Source: Solen grandis (Eukaryota; Mollusca; Bivalvia; Adapedonta; Solenidae). Taken from it: a stretch of 64,000 nt of DNA. The notes under the pieces are model-generated. The model worked only from the letters and a program-made list of their open reading frames with translations, was not told where the DNA came from and ran no database searches. The stretch covers positions 26,909,002 through 26,973,001 of the forward strand of contig CM037777.1 of NCBI GenBank assembly GCA_021229015.1, in the 5' to 3' direction. Shown in pieces: positions 1-11,990 of the stretch (the stretch's first letter is position 1; every line of letters starts with the position of its first letter). The translations under genes and the position numbers were made by a program.

Positions 1-1020
1 TTTCGTTTTTAAAAAATCTGATATAGTATAATAATAAATATTACTTATGCATTACATGATTAACTATAAAGAAAATTTCGATTTGTCGCCTTCAATATTA
101 TAAAATTGATCAGATTTTATTTTAAAAAAATCTGTTTTTGAAAAATACGTATAGTAATTTTGCAAGCAATACGTATATAGGTGGGGGCACTGTAAAGTTA
201 CTTAATTCGTATATACAAGTTCATCAAGTCGGCCTCGTCCAACTCGACCTATTATTTATATATGCTATGTATGTTATTGCGTCTAATGTGCTGAATAATT
301 GCACATTTTGTCACATATTTAGTGGTATGTATTATAAATAAACATATTTAAAACTCATCCATTAAAAAAGTATATCCTCAAGTATTCAGTTCTCGCCATA
401 TTGATATTCTCGAGCTATTTACACTAATGCTATGTTTCACCTTGAGTGAGACGTAATTTTACAGGGAAACCATCGGCAATTGGCAAGATTGATTGATCCT
501 TGTTTTCAAACTTTTTTTTTTCATTGAAAATGTTTTGGAAACAGATAAAACATTCATTTAATAAAGAAGTACCGATTTTATTCACTAATGCTTCTTTTTA
601 TCATTTTTTAAAACGCCTGTTAAATCTACCGATAACACTCAGCAAGCAGACGATGACCGATTTATGTAAACAAACTTCTGTTCTTAAAATAGTGTATGAT
701 TATGAATACACTTCTCAAGAATCCCATGTACGGAAGTCATTTAGAACCATAGTTGTTATTAATTTGATAGACGATTTCACATTTGATAATTATAATACAG
801 CATGCCCATTTACATTCTCATTTTGTTTATATTATTTTTTTCACACCAATGTGTGCTGTTAGGAAGAACACAGAACTTCATTGCAACTGATGTTTATCTA
901 TTTTGTCTCTATATGTTCACCACACTCGTGACAGACTCATTTTGAGCTCACTGTCGAGAACTCAAGATGTCATTTTGGTAATAATATTTTAGACTGTTAT
1001 TGATTTTGACAGTTATTTTT
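1..1020. other. AT-rich sequence with no recognised gene
   Basis: No domain, splice-bounded exon or known repeat was recognised here. An open frame of 120 codons at 500-862 is low-complexity, AT-driven and resembles no family I know. I treat the stretch as intergenic. Confidence 0.5.
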
Positions 1021-2283
1021 TTAGCTCCGTCCGTCCGTCGTCCACAATTAGTTTGTTTGCACTCTAGCATCATCATTTCTTAAGCAATCCTCTTCAAACT
1101 TTATGACAATGTTTATTACCATAATATCTTGGCCAAGTTTGATTATGGCTAATATCCGCCTATCAGGTCAAGAGTATTGCTCATTTAATATAAAAAAAAG
1201 CCATATTTCACTTTGTTTGCACTCTGGCATCATCATTTCTCAAGCAATCTTCTTCAAACTTTATGACAATGTGTATAACCATAATCTTACAGCCAAATTT
1301 GATTATGGCTGATATCGATCGATAGGCAGGAGTTATGCCCCTTTTAATATTGAAAAAATGTCAGATTTCACTTTGTTAGCACTCTTGCATCTTCATTTCT
1401 TAAGCAATCAGTTTTCAAACTTTATGAAAATGTTTATTACCATAATATATTGGCCAAGTTTGTTAGGTTGATATCCGCCTATTAAGGTCAAGAGTTATGC
1501 CCCTTTTAATATTAAAAAATGCCAGATTTCACTTTGTTTGCACTCTTGCATCTTCATTTCTTAAGAAATCATCTTTAAACTTTATGACAATGTTTATTTC
1601 CATAATATCTTTGCCAAGTTCGATAGGTTGATATCGGCCCGTTAGGTCAAGAGTTATGCCCCTTTTGATATTAAAAAAAATGCCAGATTTCACTTTGTTT
1701 GCACTCTAGCATCTTCATTTCTTAAGCAATCATCTTCAAACTTTATGATAATATCTATTAATATAATCTCTTGGCCAAGTTCGATTATGGTTGATATCGG
1801 CCTGTTAGATCAGGAGTTATGCCCCTTTTAATATTATAAAATGCCAATTTTAGATTGTTATTTGTTTGCACTCTAGCATCTTCATTTTTGAAGCAATCAT
1901 CTTCAAACTTTATGACAATGTTTATTACCAAAATCATGGGAATGATCATTGGGTGATACTGCACAAAAATAGCTAAAATCGTTCCGGTCTGTCAACCAAG
2001 ATGGCCGCCAGAGCTAAAACTAGAAAACATTTAATTGACATCTCATTCTTTTCGGCTGAGCAGATTTTGATGAAACTTTACAGGAATGATCCTTAGGTGG
2101 TACTGAGCAAAAAAAACTAAAATCGTTTAGGTCTGCCTAACAAGATGGCCACAAGAACTAAAAATTGATAAAATTTAAATACTATATAATTTATTATGTG
2201 TATTTTTTTCCTTACTTAAGGATTTTCTCTCTAGCAGTTGAATTCAGGTGAGCGATTTAGAGCCATCTTGGTCCTTTTGTTTA
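1021..2283 (-). repeat. Pearl/Helentron-like non-autonomous element with about six 160-bp core repeats
   Basis: Read on the minus strand, the element begins at 2283 with a segment ending in CGCTCACCTGAATTC, which matches the 5' ends of the other copies in this window. It ends at 1021 with a GGACGGACGG run followed by AGCTAA. Between them, units starting GTTTGCACTC recur at 1055, 1214, 1375, 1536, 1697 and 1864, a period of about 160 bp. Next to the 5' end are two copies of a different unit of about 125 bp containing CAAGATGGCC (about 1930-2160). The core sequence differs from that of the copies at 40289, 49029 and 58157, so this is another subfamily with the same termini. Confidence 0.75.
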
Positions 2284-2750
2284 AATTTGCTTTCAATTGA
2301 CATTGACAATTTATTATATTTGAAGGGAATATATTGATGCATGTGATAATATATTTGATATAAAAGTGAGAGATTGTTTTGTATTTTTTTCTTGCAATAA
2401 TTAATGCTGTCGAGAACTGGATAATCCAGGATTCACAAACGCGCGAGCACATATTCTTTATATTGATAAAATGAAAAGGTCACATGAAGTTGTTACAATA
2501 TTTTAAAAACGAAAGATGAAAGAAACATATTAACAAACATTAACAAAACAATAATTCATTTATTTGTACATGATTACGATTTACTAACTACCACATACAT
2601 GTATTCATTAAATATACCTGCAAAGTCCATGCACGTGTTGTTAATAACATACCAAGTCAAAGTGATAATGAGGTATTCATTTAATCTGTCTTATTAATTG
2701 AATAAACAATTATATCAAATGTTTTTCCACTTATTGCGCATGTGTATTTA
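2284..2750. other. Repeat-poor intergenic sequence
   Basis: AT-rich sequence between two mobile elements. No gene or motif was recognised. Confidence 0.5.
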
Positions 2751-2934
2751 CAGTTGAACCTGTATTAGCGGTCACTTGTATAAAGCGGTCATCCTGCATT
2801 TAGCGGTCAGTTTTAATATTTATTTTACCAAATTAGCATTTTGGTATACGTTTAACCTCCATTTAGTGGTCATCTCTGTTTAGCGGTCACTTTCTGTTTA
2901 TCCCTTGACTGGCCGCTTAAGACAGGTTTGACTG
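2751..2934. mobile_element. pogo/Tc1-like MITE with TA target duplication
   Basis: The 184-bp element starts CAGTTGAACCTGTATTAGCG and ends in the inverted form (CGCTTAAGACAGGTTTGACTG). This gives imperfect terminal inverted repeats of about 24 bp, flanked on both sides by TA. CAGT-starting termini with a TA duplication are typical of Tc1/mariner-pogo elements. Internal AGCGGTCA motifs recur. There is no coding capacity, so it is non-autonomous. A second copy starts at 63435. Confidence 0.7.
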
Positions 2935-3539
2935 TATTTGTTTCTGCTTGACGCTGAAAAAAATTAATGTTGTTCAAGTTATATTGAATAAACGTATGTT
3001 CTGTTTTGTTCTGTTTATATTTAATGTTCCTTTGAATATACATATATTCTAACAAGCACACAACTTTGAAGTATATTTCTAAGAGGTGTCAATATATTTA
3101 TGTCAAGTCAAAATCGCTTCATTCCTTCATTATATGTACATATACCATGTAAAAGAAAGGAAACATAGATGTAAATATATACTAACGACCGAGAGAACGA
3201 GGCTTACAAGCTCTCTTCCTAGCTCTCTCTCTCTCTCACATTTATTAATTTGCAAATTTAGCAGGAGAGCTATCATTTAGAAAACCGTTTAGTTTCTTTA
3301 TGTATTCACACATAATCATTTAAATTAATTTTGATATTACATATGATTATATTAACATAGATGATAATTGCACCTACTTATCTTTTGATTATATATTTAT
3401 ATGTCAATAATTGTATTCTCATGTAAATTGACATATATAGAAAATGGTAACATACAAATACACATACCCAAACTATTAGAGATACTTCATGTATTTGAAG
3501 CATTTAACATATCTCACATAAAGTTAGTTTAAACTTATT
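2935..3539. other. Intergenic sequence with a short CT microsatellite
   Basis: No gene was seen. A CT-rich stretch lies at about 3212-3238. Confidence 0.5.
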
Positions 3540-3722
3540 TATTTTACGTCGATTGGGAAACAAGTTCTTACAACTTATACCAATCCCTCTCGACGGTTCC
3601 TGGGTTGGACCAGTACTTTGCGCCCGGGAAGGTCATGAAGAGTTCTTGCCTCCAACGGGGTTCGAACCCACAACCTTCGGATCCGTAATCGGATACGTTA
3701 CCACTGGACCACGGCGCCCTCA
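3540..3722 (-). mobile_element. tRNA-derived SINE (family C)
   Basis: On the minus strand the head reads like a tRNA: an A-box-like segment TGGTCCAGTGGTAACG, then a B box GGGTTCGAACCC, followed by an unrelated body of about 110 bp. The body and the lack of a 3' acceptor stem argue for a SINE rather than a tRNA gene. Confidence 0.65.
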
Positions 3723-3728
3723 ATACAC

Positions 3729-3900
3729 CTAAAGTTGAAAAATAATAACAATTTCATAACGCACTTTTAATCGATAGTTACCATGGACACGGCGCCCTCA
3801 TCCAATTAAATAATAACATTTCATAGACTTTATGGATACGTTACCATGAATCATAACTAAAGTTGAAAAATAATAACAATTTCATAACGCACTTTTAATC
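3729..3900. repeat. 44-bp direct duplication around a SINE remnant
   Basis: A 44-bp segment starting CTAAAGTTGAAAAATAATAA occurs at 3729-3772 and again at 3857-3900. Between the copies lies a scrambled piece of the neighbouring SINE head (ACACGGCGCCCTCAT and GGATACGTTACCATG). This looks like a local rearrangement. Confidence 0.6.
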
Positions 3901-3952
3901 ATTATTTTGACAAAAGAGAGATTTGTGAATTCTATTTTATTGGTTGTGGTCG

Positions 3953-4401
3953 TTAATTCAGAATATTTATATATGTTTGGTCTTTTGGAGTAAAATGATT
4001 TAATGTACTTTCTTCTTCACGACTTGTATATTTAAAATTTTCGCACATAAATAAATAATGAAATTCATCTACTAACCGATTACTATTGCAATTGTTGCAA
4101 TGTCTTTCACATAAAGGAATATTGGACCAAGTTCCTATTTCAACTGGTAAATTATGATTCCTTGACCTGATTCTTAACATGAAATGTAATAAATGAGTAT
4201 TTGTATTCAATAGATATTTTTCGAAACCAAATTTAGTTTAAAAATTCTATAATTAATGCTGTTACAAGATGTTTGAATATCAGCATACCATTCATTGATA
4301 AAAAGATCATAAAGTTTAGTGTACCCATTTCGAATTGATGACTTTCTCAGACATTTATCATTCCATATTTGAGAAAAATATTTTTTACTGAATACAACCA
4401 A
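3953..4401 (-). pseudogene. LINE (non-LTR retrotransposon) ORF2 3' fragment, frameshifted
   Basis: Two overlapping minus-strand frames together give the C-terminal end of a LINE ORF2 protein: a stretch with RIRSRNHNLPVEIGTW followed by a Cys/His cluster of the form C-x3-H-C-x2-C, then H-x5-C. That kind of segment is typical at the end of invertebrate LINE ORF2 proteins. The upstream frame (4207-4401) and the downstream frame (3953-4210) are joined only by a one-base shift near 4207. No reverse transcriptase domain remains. It is a truncated, inactive copy, and the LINE clade is uncertain. Confidence 0.6.
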
Positions 4402-4440
4402 GGAAAATATTTTTTCTTAAGATTCTCAGTAAAAACTGTT

Positions 4441-5397
4441 GATATTTTAAGCATTACCTCATACATTATAATTGTTAATTTGTTATGAAAAGTGGAAAGT
4501 GGTCAATGATTTAAAGCTTTCAGCCTTTCAGCATAGAGTGGGTCGAATTGAACCAGGCCGAGTTGAGGCAGGCCTGTTAGGATTTTAGGTCGACTTTATC
4601 TTATATCGTTTCAGACTTCAGTGGATCAGGTTTATTTAAAGTTGTCATTTCTTTTTACCACTGTATTAGAAAGTTTAAAAGTGGAAGATTATTAACTGTA
4701 TTAAGTAACCCCTGTATGATAATCTACACACAATTTAATTATATAAGTGTATAAATGTATGATTTCAAATATAATGTAAGGTAGGGTGGCAATACAAGTC
4801 AAAGAGTGGTGAAATCCGTACGTTTAAATACAAATAACTAAATATCACACAGATCTATAATATATGCAGGGTAAGGGAGGCAACCTTATGGCAAGTTTCA
4901 ATCATTAGCATCTAGTGTGGACAACCGATTTATCTATATTACCCTAACTTTGCCCTATATTGCCCTATTTCGTTAGAGATACCCTGGCTTTAAGATTTAT
5001 CTGTTTAAATCATCGTCTATCATAAGAGAGAACATTAAATAAAGAAATTTAACAATGCCAATGATAAAACTGTATTTTTCCAATTGTACACTTTCACATA
5101 CATTGTGGAGTTTTTCGTGACGAAAAAGGTGAGAAAACAAAATTTGAATAAATAAATGTTTCATGACAATTCAATGAAATGATGTTGCAAAAGGCTTTTT
5201 ACCATGAAACTGATTTGCACATTGCTTACGTCTATAATTCAATCAAGTCACAAGAATATTTAGGGTATGACGTATTGTCATATATGTATACATTGAATGG
5301 ACTACAAAAAAGTGCCTGTGTAAGAGTATGTAAATTTATTTCCGGGTATAAAGTTATAAATGATTATTCTTTCAGGCTTTATTCATAGAGGCAGTAT
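4441..5397 (+). other. Upstream region of the TRIM-like gene
   Basis: No coding region is recognisable. At about 5399-5408 the sequence TTTCTTTCCAG looks like a 3' splice site, so an untranslated first exon may lie in or beyond this stretch. No promoter element could be assigned. Confidence 0.35.
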
Positions 5398-5457
5398 TTT
5401 CTTTCCAGATATCATGTGAAACACTCAGTGCCCTGACTGAGATATAATTGCCGGAAA

Positions 5458-7143
5458 ATGAGCACTTCCTTCAGCACTGGATCAGAAGCCGTGTTTCCAC
5501 TGTACTGCCAGCCATGCAGTGGCGAGGGCAAACATCTGGAGGCAGTTGGCTTCTGTGTTGATTGTGAGGAACACTTGTGTTCCTCCTGCTTCAAGTGCCA
5601 CCTTGTACCCAAACCTATGAAGTATCATCGGCTGCAAGACGGATCTGAAATGCCTAAGCAAATGAAAGAAAAATCATCGGGAAATTTGTGTACTGATGTG
5701 TGCCCATCACACCCAAACAAAGTGATCGAGTATTTCTGTAGGAAACATAACCAGCTGGGATGTTCAGTATGCACCACGTTACATCATCGGTCATGTGACA
5801 AGATTGACTACATTCCAGATATTGCTGATAAAGTCGGTGACAGTGAAGAACTCAAAGGCTTGAGATGGAGACTTGATGTTCTTTGTAACACTATAGAAAG
5901 GATTAAAAATGTATCTAAGGAGAACAAGAAAGCTGCTGAATCGTACAGGAAAGATGCCAAAACAGAAATAAAAAAACTGACACAAGCTTTCACTGCTCTT
6001 ATGACAAAACTTGAAAAAGACATTGACATGAAAGTAGATTCCATTACTGACCTAGACCTTCAGTTAATGGACGACTCAATACAGGAATGTGATGTCATGG
6101 CAACTGAGGTTGAGCTTTTGACCAAGGAATTGGCGGGGAAAAAGCATATTGGACAAAACTGTCAGCTGTTTACTGCGATGAAGAATTCCGAAGAGGCTGT
6201 AAGAGAGCTGGAAAAGGAGACAAAGGCGCTGTCCTCAAAGAACAGGATCAAAAGGTATAAATATATGCCAGATACAAAATGGCAGGAGATGATTGCTGCT
6301 TCATCAGACATTGGAAAAATCACTGTGTTGGAAAACTCTGGCATAAAAGCTGCACATGTCCTGGATATTGATGTTAATATACCCGATGATGCTCAAGAAG
6401 GCATACTTGGGGAGGTTTTTGTGAATGAAAACTACATTGCTGTTTGTAATACTAACTCATCTGCAGTGGAACTTATAGATATGGAACAAAACAAAATAGT
6501 CAGTGCGGTAACTCAGACATCCCGACCTGCATGCATCACGGAGGTGAATGATGGCCAACTCATAGTAACACTTCCTGATGAATCTAAGTTACACTTCTTA
6601 TCTTTGACAGGCGATAAACTCCAGGATACCAATCACAGCATCTCTGTTGATGGTAAATGTTTCGATGTTGTGAGAACACAACATTACCTGATTGTAAGTT
6701 TTCTTGAGTCCTTCAAGATTGAGATTCTTGATATGAATGGTACAGTGTTGCGGCAGTTTGTTTACAGTACAGATAATCCAAAGAAAAATGAAATATCATT
6801 TCTTTCAGTCAGTCCATGCCAGGACATTATCTATGTTTCAAGCCCCAACGCCAACACGGTAATCAGTCTGACACTTGATGGGAAAGTCCTCGACACCTAC
6901 ACTGATGTCAGATTGCAAGGTCCAGCAGGTATTGTGGCAGACATATACGGGAATGTGTATGTATGTGGACATGACTCTAACAATGTATATGTTCTTACTT
7001 CTGATCTGAAGAAGATCAAAATTTTGCTTGAAGGAGATGGAGTTGATAGTCCTGCATACATATGCACAAACAAATCAGCAAACAAGTTGTTTATCAACAT
7101 GACACAGTCAAGAAATATTAAAGTGTATCAGGTTGAAATGTAA
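5458..7143 (+). CDS. TRIM-like protein: two B-boxes, coiled coil, C-terminal beta-propeller-like region
   Basis: This is one uninterrupted frame of 561 residues. Residues about 17-57 form a first B-box (C17, C20, C33, C36, C41, C44, H48, H57). Residues about 82-113 form a second (C82, H85, C94, H97, C102, C105, H109, C113). Residues about 130-270 are charged and helical, as expected for the TRIM coiled coil. From about residue 310 to the end come short beta-strand-rich repeats with phrases such as PAGIVADIYGNVYV, typical of NHL-like propellers. There is no RING finger upstream of the B-boxes, so ubiquitin ligase activity cannot be assumed. In TRIM proteins these modules mediate oligomerisation and substrate binding. 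RING-less, intronless members of this kind are numerous in bivalves. The start has A at -3 and lies 50 bases after a likely 3' splice site, suggesting a spliced 5' leader. No ligand or pathway can be named. Confidence 0.88.
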   Translation: MSTSFSTGSEAVFPLYCQPCSGEGKHLEAVGFCVDCEEHLCSSCFKCHLVPKPMKYHRLQDGSEMPKQMKEKSSGNLCTDVCPSHPNKVIEYFCRKHNQLGCSVCTTLHHRSCDKIDYIPDIADKVGDSEELKGLRWRLDVLCNTIERIKNVSKENKKAAESYRKDAKTEIKKLTQAFTALMTKLEKDIDMKVDSITDLDLQLMDDSIQECDVMATEVELLTKELAGKKHIGQNCQLFTAMKNSEEAVRELEKETKALSSKNRIKRYKYMPDTKWQEMIAASSDIGKITVLENSGIKAAHVLDIDVNIPDDAQEGILGEVFVNENYIAVCNTNSSAVELIDMEQNKIVSAVTQTSRPACITEVNDGQLIVTLPDESKLHFLSLTGDKLQDTNHSISVDGKCFDVVRTQHYLIVSFLESFKIEILDMNGTVLRQFVYSTDNPKKNEISFLSVSPCQDIIYVSSPNANTVISLTLDGKVLDTYTDVRLQGPAGIVADIYGNVYVCGHDSNNVYVLTSDLKKIKILLEGDGVDSPAYICTNKSANKLFINMTQSRNIKVYQVEM

Positions 7144-9323
7144 AATACCATAAAAAGAGTTGCATTTGGTAAATCTGCAATTTAGAATTAATTTCTTTCT
7201 CAACAGGGATTTTTTTTACTTTTTTATGATTACAGCTGCAGAAAATTTACGTAAGCAAGCTAATCTGGAAAAATGAATCAAAGCGCTGAAGGCACTGAAG
7301 TTGTGTGTCTCAAATGAAAGAGTGTTTGAAGAGCTGCAAGTCGATCACCAGTAATTAAATTTACTTTGATAAACAAAAGAAATGCGGCATTCCTGTTCTC
7401 TCAGTGCTATCAGAGCTTTGATTTGTATTCATGCAGTACCTTATCTACAACAGTTTCTATTTATAGATTGAAATAATTATGCAATTTTTCTGCACAGGTC
7501 AGAGGCTCCGAACTCATTTCGGATAGTAGATATACAGCTTTCGGTCATTTTTAGTGCAAGAAATAATATATGGAGATATCTGAGGTTGATAGATTTATGT
7601 GATTTTTAGTATGTTACAATGATTTGTTTTGGACTTCACATGGGTTTTTGTAACAGCCTAAAATGACCGAACGCTGCACATTTACTATCAAATTTATTTG
7701 CGAGCCACCTTTGCTTCGAAACAAACTATTCGTGCGCATGGTAAAGTGATCAAGTGACAAAAAAGTTACATCATTCGATTGCAGTAACATCAGCATAGAA
7801 AAATAAGTCCTATAATGTTTTCATGTCACAGGCGATTTTTGTAGCCTGTAAGTATTTATTTTTGACACAGCATTGATTTTTCAGCATTTTTGCTTCATTC
7901 TAGTAGAGATATTTACAATTGTTCGATCATATTTACACTATTGAGAGGTTATTCGGTTTTAAATCTAGGAGAACCTGGGTTGGAAACGTAGTATTATACG
8001 TGTAGTTGGTGTGACTGACGTCACACACAACTAAAAACGAGTTTTTTTCTAAATAATATCCTAGGCAAATGTTGTTTACCTTAAGTTCAGATAGTTTGGT
8101 GAATTATTTTGGTAATATGGTTTACATCCTGTCTATTTTTATTAGAATTTTTTTGTCAGTTCTTTTTGACCTATTTTGTAAATAGACATACATACGTATA
8201 CAGGACAATTTTGTCTTTGTTATGACCGACAAGTAACGAAGTTATGATCAGATTTTTATATATGTTAACCAACTTTATTCCTTTTTTAAGCAAATACGAT
8301 CCAGGTCTAGTAGTTATTCAGAAGGGAAAAAAGTTTTTGAACGTAGTATTGAACTGCAATAAATAGCAGATAAGTTTAGAAACAAATCAAAATGGATTCT
8401 ACATAAATAGGAAGCATTAAGTGTTGTGTGTTATTTCCACAGACGACATTATGAACTGTGAATTAGTCATGAACAAATGTTTATCAATTTACTAAACTTT
8501 CGTTATATAACGAAAAAAAACAAAAAAACTTTTTTCCCCTTTGCAGACTGTAGAATCTGAACTAAAATATTGTATGAGCAACATAGGAAACCCTGATCAG
8601 ATATCTCTGGTAGGAGCTGTCTGATCTGGGTATGGTCTGTTCATTACATAGAACACGAGGAAAATAAATTGTTAAGTTAAAAAAAAAGATTTTGTTCAAT
8701 GACGGGGATTTAAATAATGAAGAATGTAGACGACAATATATGACGTACAAATCGTTATCTATGATCATAGGTAGTCAAAATAAACATAGATAAAAAGTTC
8801 GGTATTAAAGCGTCCCCTCCACTGCACATCATTGTAATTAAAGCGCACCGTCTTTCAGTGAATCAGACTATGACATACCGCAAGTATTTATAACATTCGG
8901 TCCGAAACAAGGGGGGTATAGGGTTAAAGGTGGGGTTTATACGAATAGAGAAACAGTTTGTTTCGGATTTAAATCTTGATAGTAATACAGTTTTAAGTTG
9001 ATATCCTTGTATATGTGTTTATGACGGATGTAGATATGTACCACGGCGGCTTTGAAAGGAGCCTTTTCACCTCATATTTGATCTTATTCGTATTTGTATT
9101 AGCCGACATTATATATCATTTGATTTATATTGTTTTTATAATTTCTAGACTTAAGTACAGAAAGTAATATTGTGTAGTATCTTTTATGTTTATAACTAGT
9201 TTGAAACGTTAGTGTTTTGCTGACCTCATTTTGCCTTAACTATTTAGCTGAATATTAGCTGAGTAATAGTAACATACGTCTAGCTGGAATTTAGTATGTA
9301 CCATGAATTGTTCTGAAACTTAA
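7144..9323. other. Intergenic sequence with a foldback and dispersed repeat fragments
   Basis: No gene was found. The stretch holds the imperfect inverted repeat listed at 7521-7690 and a dispersed fragment at about 8545-8625 (containing GTAGAATCTGA and TGTATGAG) that recurs at about 13865-13945. Confidence 0.45.
7521..7690. repeat. Foldback (imperfect inverted repeat)
   Basis: A left arm at about 7521-7554 (GATAGTAGATATACAGCTTT then CGGTCATTTTTAG) pairs with a right arm at about 7656-7690 (CTAAAATGACCGAACGCTG then CACATTTACTATC). The arms are about 33 bp and imperfect, separated by about 100 bp. It is probably a small MITE. No target duplication was established. Confidence 0.5.
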
Positions 9324-9557
9324 CCATTTCCCTCATATAGGCTCATTTTGACGCACTCAATAGGCACCACATAAAGCCTGATCTGCAAAAAACCACAGTT
9401 AAACCTTACCAAATTTAATTATAAAGTCCTCATTTTCAGACCACTGAGGAGCAGCGAACAGCATAAAACCTGATCAGCCTGCGAGTTACTCGCAGGCTGA
9501 TCTGGTTTTATGTTGTTCGCATAGGTCTTTTCATGGTGTCCTCTATGAGGGAAAGGG
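9324..9557. mobile_element. piggyBac-like MITE flanked by TTAA
   Basis: TTAA at 9320-9323 and 9558-9561 flanks a 234-bp element. Its ends, CCATTTCCCTCATATAGG and CCTCTATGAGGGAAAGGG, are inverted repeats of each other. TTAA target sites and CCC/TTT-type ends are hallmarks of piggyBac transposons. Inside is a near-perfect palindrome around CAGCCTGCGAGTTACTCGCA (about 9457-9522). A fragment with the same GTATAAAACCTGACCAGCCTG core sits at about 51000-51035. Confidence 0.75.
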
Positions 9558-10330
9558 TTAAAACAGGTATTTTGTTAGTGTATACATGTATGTCTTAAGA
9601 GATGAGAGAATACATCAGTGGTATGTGACAGAATATGATTTATGAAATGTAATTATTAAATACCACACATTTTTGTCTTAACAATTTATGATATCTTAAA
9701 TCGATATTTCATTCTAGGATATAAGAAATTTTAATTATCAGAGTTCAACCACCCAATAACCATAGTTCAATCATTTTAAAATGAATAAAATAACATTTCA
9801 TACTGGATTTAAATCTTGAAAATAACTTAATGTGTAATCTAATAAAAGTATGTATAAGCTTGATCTCAGGCGGATTGATTATTATATCACAGTCTTAAAA
9901 AAATGGCCGGATCTTTACAGCTACACCTTTACGTAAGCAATCAAATCTGGCGGCATGTTTAGAACTTCTAAACTGTTTATATATATATAGCTACTGGCAG
10001 TCCACGTCATGTTAAAATTAGATTTCAACTTCTTGTATGACTGTGAATTAAAAATAATATGAAATAACGATATAAAAGCACTGAATCTGAAGTATATATC
10101 CCATGTCACTCAATAATGTACATATACATGTGTTTCTGACATAATATACCATCATAATCACTCAGAAATAACTTAAGGAACATCGCAAGGGTTTTATTGT
10201 CTCTTTCACATGGCCAAGTGTTGACGTTTAAATGAAATGAGTTTGAACAGAATTTAATATCTGGCTGTTAAATATAAACTAAAAATATTGTAAATAGATA
10301 TGTTTATCATTTATATTCATGTATCTATGG

Positions 10331-10702
10331 TTTAGTCACCTGAGCATGTGTTCAATGTTAGCTATTGTTACCGGCCAATCCTGGGTTCCCGTGGATTTTC
10401 TGTCGTGAAGTTTTCTTTTCTACCAACATCTGCTAAAAACGCTCGCCCAATTTTGATAAAACGTTATATATCCTCTTTTAAAGTGGTTATATGCCTTATT
10501 TGGTTGCCATGACAACGGAAAGAAAAGTAACAGGGGCAGAGTTTTTTTTTTCAAATATGTTTTATGAAATCTCGTTAGATTTGAAAATAATTTAGTACGC
10601 TTGTTCCCTATCCGAATCGCTATTAAGAATGTTCACATATCTCTGCTCCTTCGTTGAACCATGAACAGGTGAGCGATTCAGGGCCCTCGTGACCTTGTTT
10701 AT
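10331..10702 (-). repeat. Short Pearl/Helentron-like element without core array
   Basis: On the minus strand it starts with AAACAAGGTCACGAGGGCCC and CGCTCACCTG (right end) and finishes with TGCTCAGGTGACTAAA (left end). These are the same termini as the longer copies, but the tandem core is absent. Confidence 0.6.
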
Positions 10703-11129
10703 TAGATTCTGATTATTCTCTTTATATTTTCTCGTAGTTTGAGGTTTTCATCATGCAAATTGCATTGTGGTGATTTTATTAACAAATAAATAGTAACAGA
10801 AATACTGTCATATTCGTTTTTAATTTGTCTATCCTGTGAGTGAGTCCCGTTTTAAGTAATTTCTGAACGTGAATTTTATCGAACACACTAAACATCGGTA
10901 AACATCGGTAAACATCGGTAAAAACAAGGAGAGGGTACTTTCGTCAAAACAATGTCTTTACTCAACCTCAAATTGTTGAAATATGCATTTCAAAGAGTAT
11001 TGAAATAATGGTATTGTGAACATTGCTAGATAACAGTCCAGAAAAAGAGCTTAATTGTCGCATAAAAAAACACCATCAGATAAAAGCCCGAAAGTGACAT
11101 TACACACTTTCATTTTCTTGTAGGACACA

Positions 11130-11990
11130 TTTTCATGCTCTCGCCATAAAATGTGTGTGCAAGAAATCATGTTCCGGCTGAAACTTTGTTGTGTAAGGTC
11201 GGGTTTTGAAATAACTTGGCACAAGTGATCCTTTGTTGACCTGAAAACCGTCTCCTGGCTGTATTTTTGTGAATGAACATGTATTGAAATAACTTATATA
11301 TAAATAGCACAAATGAACCCTAGGAGAAGATAATATGTCCCGAGCAAGCTCCAAGGTCAAGGTAACAGGAGTTAGTTAAGTTTAAAATTTGTGCAAGCAG
11401 TCCTTTTGGCTGTATCTTTGTTGTGTATAGTCATGTTTTGAAATTATTTGCGCAAGTGGTCCCTAGAACAACATTGCGGCGCAAACAAAAACTACGCTGC
11501 TAGTTTGAAGGTCAAGTTCACAGCAACCAGTTGACCTTAAAATTTTATTCAAACTGTAATTTTGTTGTATATGGCTCTATTTCTGAAATTACTTGGCACA
11601 ACTGACTTCTATGACCAAACGACGTATTGCAATCAAGAACCAGTCACTTGCTTTAAGGTCAAGGTCACAGAAGTAGGTTGACCCTAGAATCACGTCCAAG
11701 CTGTAACGTCGTTGTGTATGGTCGAGTTATGAAATAACTTGGCACAAATGAGCCTTAAGACAATACATCATGCTTTTTGAATGCTCCTGTCATAAAACTG
11801 CGATGTGAATATGACGTTTCACCTGTGTGTGTATTCCGGCTGTAACTTAGTTGTTTATGGTTGTGTTTCGAAATACAAGGGATCCTTGGGACAAAACAAT
11901 GTGTCGCGAAGAAGAACCAGGTCGCTAGCCTGAAGGTCAAGATCACATCATTTGGTTGAGGAAGGGTCTCAGCGTTCATTTGATCATAAA
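11130..11990. repeat. Degenerate tandem array, about 185-bp units
   Basis: Four to five diverged units share the order 'GGCTGTAAC-TTGTTGTGTATGG-TTTGAAAT-ACTTGGCACAA...AAGGTCAAGGTCACAG...TTGACC'. Conserved AAGGTCAAGGTCAC blocks appear near 11354, 11508, 11655 and 11933. The array is non-coding. Confidence 0.6.
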
